A DNA stretch of 37,597 bases from Myxococcales bacterium. Its GTDB lineage: Bacteria > Myxococcota_A > Polyangia > GCA-2747355. Under the pieces are notes generated by a model that was given only the letters and a program-made list of their open reading frames with translations, searched no databases and was not told the DNA's origin. Below, piece after piece: positions 7,048-16,947 of the stretch; the stretch's first letter is position 1, and each line of letters starts with the position of its first letter. The stretch is taken from assembly GCA_020431405.1 (NCBI GenBank), contig JAGQIK010000339.1:1-37597 (forward strand), read 5' to 3'. The translations under genes were made by a program, and so were the position numbers.

Positions 7048-8439
7048 ATGCACTGCTCGGCTATCACGCGCGCCACGTGGGTTGCGCTCCTGCTCCTGGG
7101 CGCCGCTGCCTGCGGCGAAGGTGCGCTGTTCCGTGGCGCCGCGCCACCCGACGATGCGGCAGCCGCGCCTGACGCGCGCGATGACTGGCGCACGACGCCG
7201 ACGCCGACGCCGCCGCCAACCCCTGACGCGACGCTGCCAACACCCGACGCGCTGCCGCGCGACAGCGCCGCGGTGCCGCGCGATAGCGCCGCGAAGAAGC
7301 AGGACAGCGCCGCCAAGAAGCAAGACAGCGCCCCACCGCCAGCACCGCCGCCGCCACCGCCGCCGCCACCGCCACCGCCGCCACCGCCGCCGCCGCCGCC
7401 ACCAACGACGGTGCACTCGGGGCCGAGCGCGGTGAGCCTCGCCAAGGCCGCTACGCCGTGGCCGGCGCCCAGCGGCAGCTTCTATCGCTACGCGCCGACC
7501 GCCATCGAAGAGGGCGGCTATCGCTACACCTACTGGTGCGCCAACACGCAGAGCGGCAACGTCACCGACTCGATCGTCGTGCGCCGCGACCAGCGGAACG
7601 GAAGCAGCTGGAGCGTGGGCAGCGAGAAGGTCGCGCTCGGCCCCGGCGCGGCTGGCCGCTGGGACCATCGCCATGTCTGTGATCCCGACGTCGTGCGCGG
7701 CCGCTTCGTGTTCGGCGGCGCGACGTACGCCTACGCGCTCTTTTACACCGGGCTCGACAAGGAGCAGAGCCAGGGCGGCGTCAATCGCGTCGGCTGGGCC
7801 GTGTCCAACAGCCTGCTCGGTCCCTTCACGCGCGTCAGCGTCAGTGCGGCGCTGGTCAGCTCGGGCCAGTGGTGGGGCGTGGGTCAACCATCGGTGACGT
7901 CCATCGACGGCGCGGGCAAGCTGCTGCTGTTCTACACGCGCGGCGATCAGAACGGCACGCGCACGCTGCGTCGGCAGGTCGACCTATCCAACGCCAGCAA
8001 GCCCGTGCTCGGCGCCGAGCTCGAGCTGCCCACGGCCGGCCTCGCGCGCATCGGCGGCGGCGCCGACGGCGCCAACCACGGCGGCGCGCTGATCTACGAT
8101 CCCACGCGCGACATCTTCTGGCTCGTGCGCGGCGCACATCCCTTCCCCAGCAGCTGCCCCGACTTCATCTCCAGCCAGCTGCAGATCGCCACCATCGCGG
8201 GCGCGTCGATCTGGAGCGGCAAGGGCAACTGGACCGTGCACGCCAACATCACGGGCGCGCTGATGAGCGGCGCCGCGCGCGTCTTCGACGGCGGCTTCGC
8301 CAAGGGGCCGTTCGGCAACCCACTCGCGAACAACCGCGTCGACGTCATCGCCTCGACCAGCACGGCCTGCGGCAGCGGCAACAACTTCGCCACCGCGCTG
8401 TGGAGCTACCGCACGCACGGCGTGACGGTCAGCTTCTAA
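7048..8439 (+). CDS. Proline-rich lipoprotein with glycosidase-like beta-propeller domain
   Basis: A 463-residue predicted lipoprotein. The signal peptide ends in LLLGAAAC with Cys22 as the likely lipidated residue. Residues 30-70 are rich in Ala, Pro and Asp. Residues 71-95 hold four copies of a DSAA-type repeat, and residues 100-119 are twenty consecutive prolines, forming a long spacer. The globular part (about 125-463) has repeated beta-strand signatures with aromatic and DPD motifs (HRHVCDPDV, YALFYTG, GQPSV, GALIYDP, DIFWLVRGA), reminiscent of five-bladed propellers of the GH43/GH32 group. I cannot assign catalytic residues, so it may be a carbohydrate-binding or degraded-enzyme protein. 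It lies 125 bases behind dctM and could be co-transcribed or independent. Fold assignment is tentative. Confidence 0.7.
   Translation: MHCSAITRATWVALLLLGAAACGEGALFRGAAPPDDAAAAPDARDDWRTTPTPTPPPTPDATLPTPDALPRDSAAVPRDSAAKKQDSAAKKQDSAPPPAPPPPPPPPPPPPPPPPPPPPTTVHSGPSAVSLAKAATPWPAPSGSFYRYAPTAIEEGGYRYTYWCANTQSGNVTDSIVVRRDQRNGSSWSVGSEKVALGPGAAGRWDHRHVCDPDVVRGRFVFGGATYAYALFYTGLDKEQSQGGVNRVGWAVSNSLLGPFTRVSVSAALVSSGQWWGVGQPSVTSIDGAGKLLLFYTRGDQNGTRTLRRQVDLSNASKPVLGAELELPTAGLARIGGGADGANHGGALIYDPTRDIFWLVRGAHPFPSSCPDFISSQLQIATIAGASIWSGKGNWTVHANITGALMSGAARVFDGGFAKGPFGNPLANNRVDVIASTSTACGSGNNFATALWSYRTHGVTVSF
7258..7404 (+). repeat. Tandem DSAA-coding repeats followed by CCG/CCA polyproline tract
   Basis: Roughly 21-base units coding xxxDSAA occur four times at about 7258-7332. 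They are followed by an almost pure CCG/CCA run coding 20 prolines at 7345-7404. Both lie within the lipoprotein gene and form the presumed cell-surface stalk. Confidence 0.85.
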
Positions 8440-8458
8440 CGCCCGCTAGCGCGTCAGC

Positions 8459-9451
8459 TCACCCGCGCCGCACCGACTCGGGCGTCGTGCCGGTCCAGCT
8501 GTTGAAGGCGCGAAAGAACGAGTTGGGGTCCTCGTATCCGAGCAAGAAGGAGATCTCGGCGCCGGAGAGCTCCGTCGACGTGAGGTAGTGCGTGGCGAGC
8601 CGCTCGCGCGTGTCGTCGAGGATCGCCTGAAAGCTCGAGCCTTCGCTCTTGAGCCGGCGCCGCAGCGTGCGCGCGCTGGTGCCGAGCCGGCCGGCGACGC
8701 TGTCGAGCGAGGCGCCGCCGCTGGGCAGCAGCTCGAGCAGCGCAGAGCCGACCTTGTCGCGGGTGCTCGCCTGCTCTGTCAGCTCGGCGAGGGTCTTCTT
8801 GAGCTGCGGCTCGAAGAGGTTCCACATCGCTTCGTTGGCGGTGAGAAACGGCCGTCGCGCGTCGACGCCGGAAAAGACCATGCTCGCGTACGCGCCTTGC
8901 GCGAGCGCCACGCCGAAGAACTTCTTGTACGTCGCGCGGCGCTTCGGCAGCGCCGGGCAGCGCACCTCGAGCGGCACCAGGCGCTCGCGCGTGCCGATAC
9001 GCGCCAGCTGCAGCAGATAGACGAGCTTGCACAGCGCCAGCGATGGCGGTGGATCGGGCTCGTCCGACGGCCAACGCACGCGCAGCGCCGTGCGCTCCTC
9101 GTCGATCTCGACGTCGAGCGTGAGCTCGGCGATGAGTCGCTTGTACTGCGCCACGCGGCGCAGCGCGACGTTGAGGTCCGGGCTGCACAGCGCCGCGAAC
9201 ACCGGAGGATCGAACGCCTCCACCGAGATAGCCGCGCCGATGCGCAGCGCTAGGTCTTCGTCGCCGGCGACCTCCTGCTCGAGGCTCGACCACAGACGAA
9301 AGAACTCGTCGGTGCTCAGCGCGGCGCGCTCGCGCGCGAACAGATCGCCCGGCAGCTCGGCGCGCCGCAGCACGTTGGACGGAAACACACCGAGGTCGGC
9401 GAGCAGCACCTTCCATGCGGGCGTTACGAAGTACGGCTTGTGCACGGCCAC
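8459..9451 (-). CDS. AraC-family transcriptional regulator (arabinose-binding-like N-domain)
   Basis: A 330-residue DNA-binding regulator. The N-terminal two-thirds resembles the ligand-binding domain of the OruR/ArgR-like AraC subgroup (LSTDEFFRLWSSLEQEVAGDEDLALRIG). The C-terminal 80 residues form the double helix-turn-helix, with LDSVAGRLGTSARTLRRRLK as the first helix-turn-helix and EISFLLGYEDPNSFFRAFNSW as the second. I chose GTG 9451 because a GAGGGGG ribosome site lies upstream and because a longer in-frame ATG at 9541 would place an 82-bp palindrome inside the coding region. The gene is divergent from a short-chain dehydrogenase, with about 200 bases between them. That layout usually means the regulator controls the neighbour, and often itself. 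The inducer is unknown. Confidence 0.92.
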   Translation of the reverse strand: MAVHKPYFVTPAWKVLLADLGVFPSNVLRRAELPGDLFARERAALSTDEFFRLWSSLEQEVAGDEDLALRIGAAISVEAFDPPVFAALCSPDLNVALRRVAQYKRLIAELTLDVEIDEERTALRVRWPSDEPDPPPSLALCKLVYLLQLARIGTRERLVPLEVRCPALPKRRATYKKFFGVALAQGAYASMVFSGVDARRPFLTANEAMWNLFEPQLKKTLAELTEQASTRDKVGSALLELLPSGGASLDSVAGRLGTSARTLRRRLKSEGSSFQAILDDTRERLATHYLTSTELSGAEISFLLGYEDPNSFFRAFNSWTGTTPESVRRG

Positions 9452-9498
9452 GCGGACACCCCCTCGTATCGTTGTAGCAGCTCGACCGTCGCCACAGA

Positions 9499-9580
9499 CT
9501 AGCCGATCCGGCCAAGTCGCCAACAGATCCGGCCACACCATTCTGGCCAGATCCGCATGCCGGTTGTCCTGATCGGCTAG
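9499..9580. promoter_or_regulatory. 82-bp imperfect palindrome, probable operator region between araC-type gene and SDR
   Basis: The segment is symmetric about position 9539.5. The ends are a perfect 10-base inverted repeat, CTAGCCGATC at 9499-9508 and GATCGGCTAG at 9571-9580. An inner pair is GATCCGGCCA at 9526-9535 and TGGCCAGATC at 9544-9553. GATCCGGCCA also occurs at 9505-9514, exactly 21 bases from the inner copy, and its mirror at 9565-9574 matches 8 of 10. There are therefore four half-sites, two per arm on the same helix face. This fits cooperative binding by the adjacent AraC-family dimer. Confidence 0.75.
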
Positions 9581-9650
9581 AGAACGGCGCTGGCCGAGCG
9601 ACTACCCTGTGCTAACAAACGCAAACACCGCCACGGAAGGAGGGCTCACC

Positions 9651-10466
9651 ATGTCGAAGACGATCCTGATCACCGGTGCCAGCAGCGGCATCGGAAAGGC
9701 CACGGCCAAGAGGTTTCAGCGCGAGGGCTGGAACGTCGTCGCGACCATGCGCTCGCCCGACAAGGAGAGCGATCTTCGCGAGCTCGACAACGTGCTCCTC
9801 ACGCGCCTCGACGTGCTCGACACGGCGTCGATCGAAGCGGCGGTGGAGGCAGGCATCTCCAAGTTCGGCCGCATCGACGTGCTGCTGAACAACGCCGGCT
9901 ACGGCGCCTACGGCGTGCTCGAGGCGACGTCCGCCGACAAGATCCGCCGCCAGTTCGACACCAACGTGCTCGGCCTGCTCGAGGTCAGCAAGGCGGTGAT
10001 CCCGCACTTTCGCGAGAACAAGCAGGGCATGATCATCAACGTCTCGTCGATGGGCGGCAAGATCACGCTGCCTCTCGGCACGCTCTATCACGGCACCAAG
10101 TTCGCTGTGGAAGGGCTCAGCGAGGCGCTCTCCTACGAGATGGCGAGCATCGGCGTGCGCGTCAAGCTCGTCGAGCCCGGCGGCGTGAAGACCGACTTCG
10201 GCGGCCGGTCCTTCGACTTCACCAACGACGAGTCGCTCGCCGAGTACCAGCCGCTGGTCGGCAAGGTCATGGCGGCGTTCGGGCCGTTGATGGCCAACTC
10301 GATCGAAGCCGACGTGGTCGCCGACACGATCCACCGCGCCGCCACCGACGAGAGCGCGCAGCTGCGCTACGTCGTCGGCGACGACGCCAAGAAGCTCATC
10401 GAGATGCGCAAGACGATGGACGACACCGCCTACAGAGCCAACGTCGCAGCCCTCTTCAAGCTCTAG
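9651..10466 (+). CDS. Short-chain dehydrogenase/reductase (classical SDR)
   Basis: A 271-residue NAD(P)-dependent oxidoreductase. The cofactor loop TGASSGIG is at 8-15, NNAG at 80-83, the catalytic Ser near 133, Tyr146 and Lys150 (YHGTK), and the PGGVKTDF segment follows, as in classical SDRs. ATG 9651 has an AGGAGGG ribosome site at the right distance and gives the canonical N-terminus MSKTILITGA. The substrate cannot be deduced. The gene is divergent from the AraC-type regulator across the palindromic region and is probably its target. It converges on the small secreted-protein gene to its right, with only ten bases between the two stops. Confidence 0.93.
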   Translation: MSKTILITGASSGIGKATAKRFQREGWNVVATMRSPDKESDLRELDNVLLTRLDVLDTASIEAAVEAGISKFGRIDVLLNNAGYGAYGVLEATSADKIRRQFDTNVLGLLEVSKAVIPHFRENKQGMIINVSSMGGKITLPLGTLYHGTKFAVEGLSEALSYEMASIGVRVKLVEPGGVKTDFGGRSFDFTNDESLAEYQPLVGKVMAAFGPLMANSIEADVVADTIHRAATDESAQLRYVVGDDAKKLIEMRKTMDDTAYRANVAALFKL

Positions 10467-10476
10467 CGAGCGCGAG

Positions 10477-10983
10477 CTAGCGCTTCTTGCCGTAGAGCGC
10501 CGCGCGCACCTTCTTCGCCGTGCGCAGGTGGCGGATCTTCTTTTCGCGCTTGGCCAGCCGCACGAAGCGGCCCCGCTTGGCGTCGTAGTCGAACAGGTAG
10601 TTGTACGGCTGCGGGATCGCGCCCTGCGGGCCGGCGCCGATCATGTACGTCGTCATCACGACGATCTCTTTGGCGCGGTCGCGGTCGACGTTGACGAAGG
10701 CCACCGCTTCGACCTTCCACTGCATGCTCGTCGCGATGTCCTTGTCGGGCATCGGCAGCCGGTAGCGCTTGTTGTTGGCCCAGACGTGGCCGAAGAAGCC
10801 GCGCTTGCCCGCGCGCGTGTAGAGCACGACGGCGGCGCGCTTGCTTGGGCCCAGCGCCGCGCGCAGCACCGCATGCGCCAGCTTCTCGCCGGGCTGCAAG
10901 CCGTCGACCAGCGCGACCGACCTGGCCTCGGCCGCCCCGCCGAGCGTCGCGAGCAACAGCGTCACCGCCGTCAGGATCTTCAT
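10477..10983 (-). CDS. Small exported protein of unknown function
   Basis: A 168-residue protein with a clear signal peptide (MKILTAVTLLLATLGGAAEA, cleavage near residue 20). The mature part is basic and contains AVAFVNVDRDRAKEIVVMTTYM, which resembles the Asp-rich strand-loop seen in FG-GAP/VCBS-type blades, but only one such unit is visible. It ends in a Lys/Arg-rich tail. I do not recognise a family. The start lies three bases after the stop of the carboxylase alpha-subunit gene, so it is very likely co-transcribed as the third gene of that operon, although a periplasmic protein has no obvious role in a cytoplasmic carboxylase. Confidence 0.75.
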   Translation of the reverse strand: MKILTAVTLLLATLGGAAEARSVALVDGLQPGEKLAHAVLRAALGPSKRAAVVLYTRAGKRGFFGHVWANNKRYRLPMPDKDIATSMQWKVEAVAFVNVDRDRAKEIVVMTTYMIGAGPQGAIPQPYNYLFDYDAKRGRFVRLAKREKKIRHLRTAKKVRAALYGKKR

Positions 10984-10986
10984 CGT

Positions 10987-13077
10987 TCACTCCGCGCTTT
11001 CGACGTCGAGCTGCACCAGCAGCGCGCCCTGGTCGACGCTGTCGCCGACCTGCACCGGCACCGACGCCACCGTGCCCGCCTCGGGCGCGGCGACGACGTG
11101 CTCCATCTTCATCGCTTCGAGGGTCACCAGCTTGGCCCCGGCCTCCACGCGCGCGCCGGCCTCGACGTGGATCGCCACCACCGTCCCCGGCGTGGGCGCC
11201 ACGCAGGAGCCCGGCTCGTCAGCGGCCGACGCGGGTGGCGCGAAGCGCGGCACCAGCTCGACGACCGACTCGACGTCACCGAAGTGCAGATACACGCGCT
11301 CTGCATCGTCGAGCGTCTCGCCCTCGCCGCTGCGCGCGTAGCGCACGCTGCGGTAGATGCCGTCGAGCTCGAAGCACACCAGCTCGTCGTCGACATACAG
11401 CCGCCGCGCGCGGTGCATGATGCCGTCGCTCGCCGCCTCGCCCTCGGCGTTCACCGCGTGCAACGTCATTACGAGCTCCGCGCTGTCGCCGCGCGCGCCG
11501 CGCTCGCGCGCGCCCTCGGCACGCCACGACACCTCGAACTCGCTGCCGAAGCTGTGCCAGCGATCGCGCGCCTCGGCGGCGCCTTCGATGCGAAAGCCGA
11601 GCGGCAGCGCGCGGTGAAACGGCGCGGCGTCGGCGCGCAGCAGCCACGCCAGCACTGTCGCCGCCAGCGCGCCGAGCTCGAGGTTGAGCGGCGGCGCTTT
11701 GGGCAAGCCGTGGCGGGCGAGAAAGTGCGTGTCGAGCTCACCTGCGGCGAAGCCTTCGTTGCGCAGCACCTGGCGCAGCAGCGGCAGGTTGGTGGTCACG
11801 CCGGGCACCCAGGCTTGCTCGAGCGCGCTCGCCAGCCGCCGCAACGCCAGGTCGCGCGACTCGCCCCAGGCGATGACCTTGGCCAGCATCGGGTCGTAGT
11901 TGACGCCCACCTTGTCGCCGCGCCCGTAGCCGGCGTCGACGCGCACGCCGCCGAGGCCCTCGCCGAGCTCGCAGCGCGCGAGCACCCCCGACGACGGCAG
12001 GTAGTCGCGCAGCGGATCTTCGGCGTAGATACGCGCCTCGATGGCGGCACCCTCGAACACCAGCTCCTCCTGCATGAAAGGCAGCTCTTGCCCCTCGGCC
12101 ACCGCCAGCTGCAGCGCCACCAGATCGACGTCGGTGATCATCTCGGTCACCGGGTGCTCGACCTGCAGCCGCGTGTTCATCTCGAGAAAGTAGAACTCCC
12201 CGCCGGCTGCGCCGCCCTGCAGCAGAAGCTCCACCGTGCCGGCGCCGACGTAGCCGACGCGCTTGGCCAGCGCCACCGCCGCCGCGCCCATGCGCTCGCG
12301 CAGCGCCTCGTCCACAGCCGGCGACGGCGCCTCCTCGATGATCTTCTGGTGGCGCCGCTGCACCGAGCACTCGCGCTCGAACAGGTGCACCACGTTTCCG
12401 TGCGCGTCGGCCATCAACTGGATCTCGACGTGACGCGGCTTTTCGACGTAGCGCTCGAGCAGCACGCGGTCGTCGCCGAAGGCCGCCGCCGCCTCGCGCT
12501 TGGCCGAGGCCAGCGCCGACTCGAGCTCGCCCTCGGCCTCCACGCGCCGCATGCCGCGCCCACCGCCGCCCGCCGACGCCTTGATCAACACCGGGTAGCC
12601 GATGCGCGCCGCTTCCTGGCGCAGCCGCTCGAGCGACGTGTCCTCGCCGTCGTAGCCGGGCACCGTCGGCACGTCGATCTCGGCGGCCAGCTTGCGCGCC
12701 GCCGCCTTGTCGCCCATCGCGCGGATCGCCGCCGGCGGCGGCCCGACCCAGCACAGCCCCGCCGCCTGCACCGCCTCGGCAAAGGCCGCGTTCTCGGCGA
12801 GAAAGCCGTAGCCCGGGTGCACCGCGTCGGCGCCGCTGCGCCGCGCCGCCTCGAGGATCGCCTCGACGTTCAAGTAGCTCGCGTCAGCCGGCGCCGCGCC
12901 GATGTGCAGCGCAAGGTCGGCCTCGCGCACGTGCGGCAGATCGGCGTCGGCGTTGGAGTAGACCGCCACGCTGCGCACGCCGAGGTCGCGGCAGCTGCGC
13001 GCGATGCGGCACGCGATCTCGGCGCGGTTGGCGATGAGCAGCGTCTGGATGCGTTTGATCTGGATCTTGGTGGTCAT
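10987..13077 (-). CDS. Acyl-CoA carboxylase alpha subunit (biotin carboxylase + biotin carrier)
   Basis: A 696-residue biotin-dependent subunit. Residues 1-450 form the biotin carboxylase domain: IANRAEIACRIARSCRDLG, an ATP-grasp glycine loop KASAGGGGRGM, and the catalytic segment FLEMNTRLQVEHPVTEMITDVDLV. A linker domain follows. The C-terminal biotin carrier domain has the biotinylation motif EAMKMEH with Lys657, 39 residues from the end, the normal distance. The subunit carboxylates its own biotin with ATP and bicarbonate and passes the carboxyl group to the beta subunit. ATG 13077 is chosen because it starts MTTKIQIKRIQTLLIANRAEI, two bases after the beta-subunit stop. The length suits methylcrotonyl- or propionyl-CoA carboxylases. 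The substrate is inferred from the partner gene. Confidence 0.93.
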   Translation of the reverse strand: MTTKIQIKRIQTLLIANRAEIACRIARSCRDLGVRSVAVYSNADADLPHVREADLALHIGAAPADASYLNVEAILEAARRSGADAVHPGYGFLAENAAFAEAVQAAGLCWVGPPPAAIRAMGDKAAARKLAAEIDVPTVPGYDGEDTSLERLRQEAARIGYPVLIKASAGGGGRGMRRVEAEGELESALASAKREAAAAFGDDRVLLERYVEKPRHVEIQLMADAHGNVVHLFERECSVQRRHQKIIEEAPSPAVDEALRERMGAAAVALAKRVGYVGAGTVELLLQGGAAGGEFYFLEMNTRLQVEHPVTEMITDVDLVALQLAVAEGQELPFMQEELVFEGAAIEARIYAEDPLRDYLPSSGVLARCELGEGLGGVRVDAGYGRGDKVGVNYDPMLAKVIAWGESRDLALRRLASALEQAWVPGVTTNLPLLRQVLRNEGFAAGELDTHFLARHGLPKAPPLNLELGALAATVLAWLLRADAAPFHRALPLGFRIEGAAEARDRWHSFGSEFEVSWRAEGARERGARGDSAELVMTLHAVNAEGEAASDGIMHRARRLYVDDELVCFELDGIYRSVRYARSGEGETLDDAERVYLHFGDVESVVELVPRFAPPASAADEPGSCVAPTPGTVVAIHVEAGARVEAGAKLVTLEAMKMEHVVAAPEAGTVASVPVQVGDSVDQGALLVQLDVESAE

Positions 13078-13079
13078 CG

Positions 13080-14681
<1,602 letters not shown>

Positions 14682-14751
14682 GGCCGGCAACGCTATCACG
14701 GAAGGTCTCGCGAGGACCCTCGTATACCGCGCCAAAGGAGGGCAGCGGGAC

Positions 14752-15489
14752 ATGACAGCCGGTACGCAGAACCCCTATCAAGCGCCTTCGGTGGCGATCG
14801 ATCCCCCGGCCGCGCAGCTCGGCGGCAACGTGCACAGCGGCGTGTGGGGCTATCAATCGGCGCGCGGCGCGGCCAGCGTGACCAAGGTCTTCCTCTACAT
14901 CAACGCCGGCATCGCCGCGCTGGGCCTCATCACCGCCGCCTGGGCAGCCGTCTCGATGGGCGGCTCGCCGCGCACCCTCGCCGGCGTCGGCAACGCAGCC
15001 ACCTCGCTGATGGCCTACGGCATGATCAGCATCGTCGAGATCATCGGCCGGCTCGCCTGCGCGATCCCGTTCTGCATCTGGTTCTACCGCGCCTACGCCA
15101 ACCTGCGCGGTCTCGGCAACGACTTCACGGCGTTCGCGCCGGGTTGGGCGCCGGGCAGCTTCTTCGTGCCGTTCCTCAACCTCGTGCGCCCGCAGCAGAT
15201 CGCCCGCGAGATCTGGACCAACAGCAGCACCGACGAGGCCTCCACCAACTGGGGCATCGTCAATCGCTGGTGGGGCTTCTGGATCGGCGGCAACATCATC
15301 GCCTACGTCGGCTCGCGCGTGATCGGCGCCGGCTCGTTCTCTGCCGGGCTGTGGATCGTCGCCGCCGCCAGCGGCCTGCTGTGCGCCGCCGCGATCACCG
15401 CCGCGTCGATGGTCGGCCGCGTCGAGCGCCGCCAGAGCGAGATGGCCGAGACGCTCGCGCAGCGCGCCCAGCAGCAAGCCGCGGCCTAG
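14752..15489 (+). CDS. DUF4328-type membrane protein
   Basis: A 245-residue protein starting at ATG 14752 with AAAGGAGGG ten bases upstream. After a short Pro/Ala-rich N-terminus there are about five membrane spans. The segments [40 protein letters not shown] and [10 protein letters not shown] match the DUF4328 pattern of spans joined by W- and P-rich loops. The function of this family is unknown. The C-terminus is a short charged and Gln/Ala-rich cytoplasmic-looking tail. It is divergent from the carboxylase operon across a 70-base gap containing CGAGG/CCTCG as a short inverted repeat, so the two could share control. Confidence 0.83.
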   Translation: MTAGTQNPYQAPSVAIDPPAAQLGGNVHSGVWGYQSARGAASVTKVFLYINAGIAALGLITAAWAAVSMGGSPRTLAGVGNAATSLMAYGMISIVEIIGRLACAIPFCIWFYRAYANLRGLGNDFTAFAPGWAPGSFFVPFLNLVRPQQIAREIWTNSSTDEASTNWGIVNRWWGFWIGGNIIAYVGSRVIGAGSFSAGLWIVAAASGLLCAAAITAASMVGRVERRQSEMAETLAQRAQQQAAA

Positions 15490-15600
15490 CGCCGATGCGC
15501 GCGCTCGGTGGGATTATCCCCACCAGCGCTGGGCAAAAGGGCGCTGACTGTCCCCAGCGCGCCCGCTCGCGCCAGATACACCTGAAGACATTTCAGTTAC

Positions 15601-15632
15601 TTGACCATGTAAGTGCGTGTGGCACCCACATT
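15601..15632 (+). promoter_or_regulatory. Possible promoter in the 180-base gap before the shell-like lipoprotein gene
   Basis: The gap 15490-15669 contains no gene. An AT-richer patch includes TTGACC at 15601-15606, a good -35 candidate. The matching -10 is poor (CACATT near 15627), so this is tentative. Confidence 0.25.
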
Positions 15633-15669
15633 GCTCTGTCTCCGCGCAGCAGCAAAGGGGTTTTCCAAC

Positions 15670-16914
15670 ATGCGCACGACCAGAGTCACCACCCGCCTCC
15701 TCGCAACACTCGCAGGCATCGCCCTCGTCGCCGTCGGCTGCGGCGGAGAGGTCATAGGCGACGGCAACGGCGGGGTGACCGGCCAGAACGGCAACAACGG
15801 CAACGGCAACAACGGCAGCAAGGCGCCGCCGGCCTCGTCCTACAACAACTACGCCTCCGACGATCCGGTCTGCCCGTCGTCCAAAGCCCCGGCGCTCTTT
15901 AACAACGCGCTCTGCGTCTGCAACGACCTGCACGACATCGGCGTGATCGTCGTGCGCCGCGGCGCCTACGACAACGTCGCGCCCTTCGCCGCCAACGGCA
16001 GCGTCAAGCTCGCCGCCCACTGCGAGGTCGAGGGCTCACTGATCGCCAAGCGCGGCCTGCACGCCGCCGCCAACGTCGAGGTCGGCGGCACGCTCTACTC
16101 CGAGGCCGACGTGCATTGGGCTGGCCGCATGGCCGTGCACCAGGACCTCACCACCAGCGGCAGCATCCACGGCGTGGGCTTTCTCGAGGTCGGCGGCGTG
16201 ATGCGCGTCGCTGGCGCCGCCAACGTGCTCGGCGTGCGCAAGGTCTCGAGCGAAGGCCCCTTCGCGCCGCGCAACGGCGACCCCTGCAACTGCAACGGCG
16301 TCGACGTCGCCGGCGAGGTCGCCAAGGCGCGCTCGAGCAACGTCAACGCGCAGAAGGGCCTCTCCACCGACGCGCGCCGCGTGCTGGGCGTCGACAAGGT
16401 CACGCTCACCAGCGGCAAGTACTACTTCGCCGGCGCCGCCTCCATCGGCTTTTCCAAGCTGACCATCGACGGCGTCGTCGCCATCTACGTCGAAGGCGAT
16501 CTGCAGAGCATCGGCGTCGAGAAGATCCAGCTCACGCCCGGCTCGAGCCTCGACCTCTACGTCTCGGGCAACGTGCGCACCGTCGGCCACACGGTGCTCG
16601 GCGCTGGCGCCGACCCCGCGGCGTTCCGTCTGTTCGTCGGCGGCAACGGCCCGCTCAATCTCTCGGTGGGCAACCAGGTCTTCAACGGCACGATCTACGC
16701 GCCGAAGGCGACGCTGCACTACATCGGCCGCACCGTGGTGCATGGCGCCGTGCTCGCCGGCTCGCTGAGCAGCATCGGCCTCTTCGAGGTGCACTACACG
16801 CGCCCGACGCTGGTGCCGCCGACCAAGTGCGAAAAGCCGAGCAAGCCCGCCCCGCAGACGCCGCCGCCGCCCGCGCCCGAAAACCCCGACAAAGACCTGC
16901 CGCGCGTGATGTAG
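15670..16914 (+). CDS. Surface lipoprotein with repetitive beta-structure (DUF7305-like)
   Basis: A 414-residue predicted lipoprotein. The signal peptide ends in LVAVGC with Cys24. An Asn/Gly-rich linker follows (residues 33-50). The middle has repeating short strands with Val-Gly-Gly and Gly-Gly turns (EVEGSLIAKRG, VEVGGTLYS, LEVGGVMRVAG, TIDGVVAIYVEGDL, LDLYVSGNVRT, NGTIYAPKATLHYIGRTVVHGAVLAG), as in right-handed beta-helix or polymer-forming, adhesin-like proteins. The last part resembles the DUF7305 region found in many surface proteins. The C-terminus is Pro/Lys-rich. ATG 15670 gives a clean signal peptide. The function is unknown; an outer-layer structural protein is a guess. It converges with the LamG gene. 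Confidence 0.75.
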   Translation: MRTTRVTTRLLATLAGIALVAVGCGGEVIGDGNGGVTGQNGNNGNGNNGSKAPPASSYNNYASDDPVCPSSKAPALFNNALCVCNDLHDIGVIVVRRGAYDNVAPFAANGSVKLAAHCEVEGSLIAKRGLHAAANVEVGGTLYSEADVHWAGRMAVHQDLTTSGSIHGVGFLEVGGVMRVAGAANVLGVRKVSSEGPFAPRNGDPCNCNGVDVAGEVAKARSSNVNAQKGLSTDARRVLGVDKVTLTSGKYYFAGAASIGFSKLTIDGVVAIYVEGDLQSIGVEKIQLTPGSSLDLYVSGNVRTVGHTVLGAGADPAAFRLFVGGNGPLNLSVGNQVFNGTIYAPKATLHYIGRTVVHGAVLAGSLSSIGLFEVHYTRPTLVPPTKCEKPSKPAPQTPPPPAPENPDKDLPRVM

Positions 16915-16933
16915 CGCGCGTGCGCCACGCGCG
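16915..16933. terminator. GC-rich hairpin between convergent genes
   Basis: CGCGCGTG, a three-base loop, then CACGCGCG form a perfect 8-bp stem in the 33-base gap between two converging genes, starting directly after the stop codon of the left one. There is no T-run, so bidirectional termination is plausible but not certain. Confidence 0.45.
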
Positions 16934-16947
16934 GTCGATCGATCACG

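Noticed and set aside
6565-7887. Leftward frame with Pro-Val repeats opposite the DctM tail
   Set aside because: It only reflects the complement of the hexanucleotide and CCG repeats and spans two real genes on the other strand.
8440-8458. CGCTAGCG palindrome in the gap between convergent genes as a terminator
   Set aside because: An 8-base palindrome without loop or T-run is expected by chance in such GC-rich DNA.
9452-9541. Longer AraC-family protein starting at ATG 9541
   Set aside because: The extra 30 residues would overlay the palindromic operator, and no ribosome site precedes the ATG. GTG 9451 has one.
14682-14753. Longer carboxylase beta subunit starting at 14753
   Set aside because: It would overlap the start of the divergent DUF4328 gene and adds residues unlike the family. 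ATG 14681 gives normal length.
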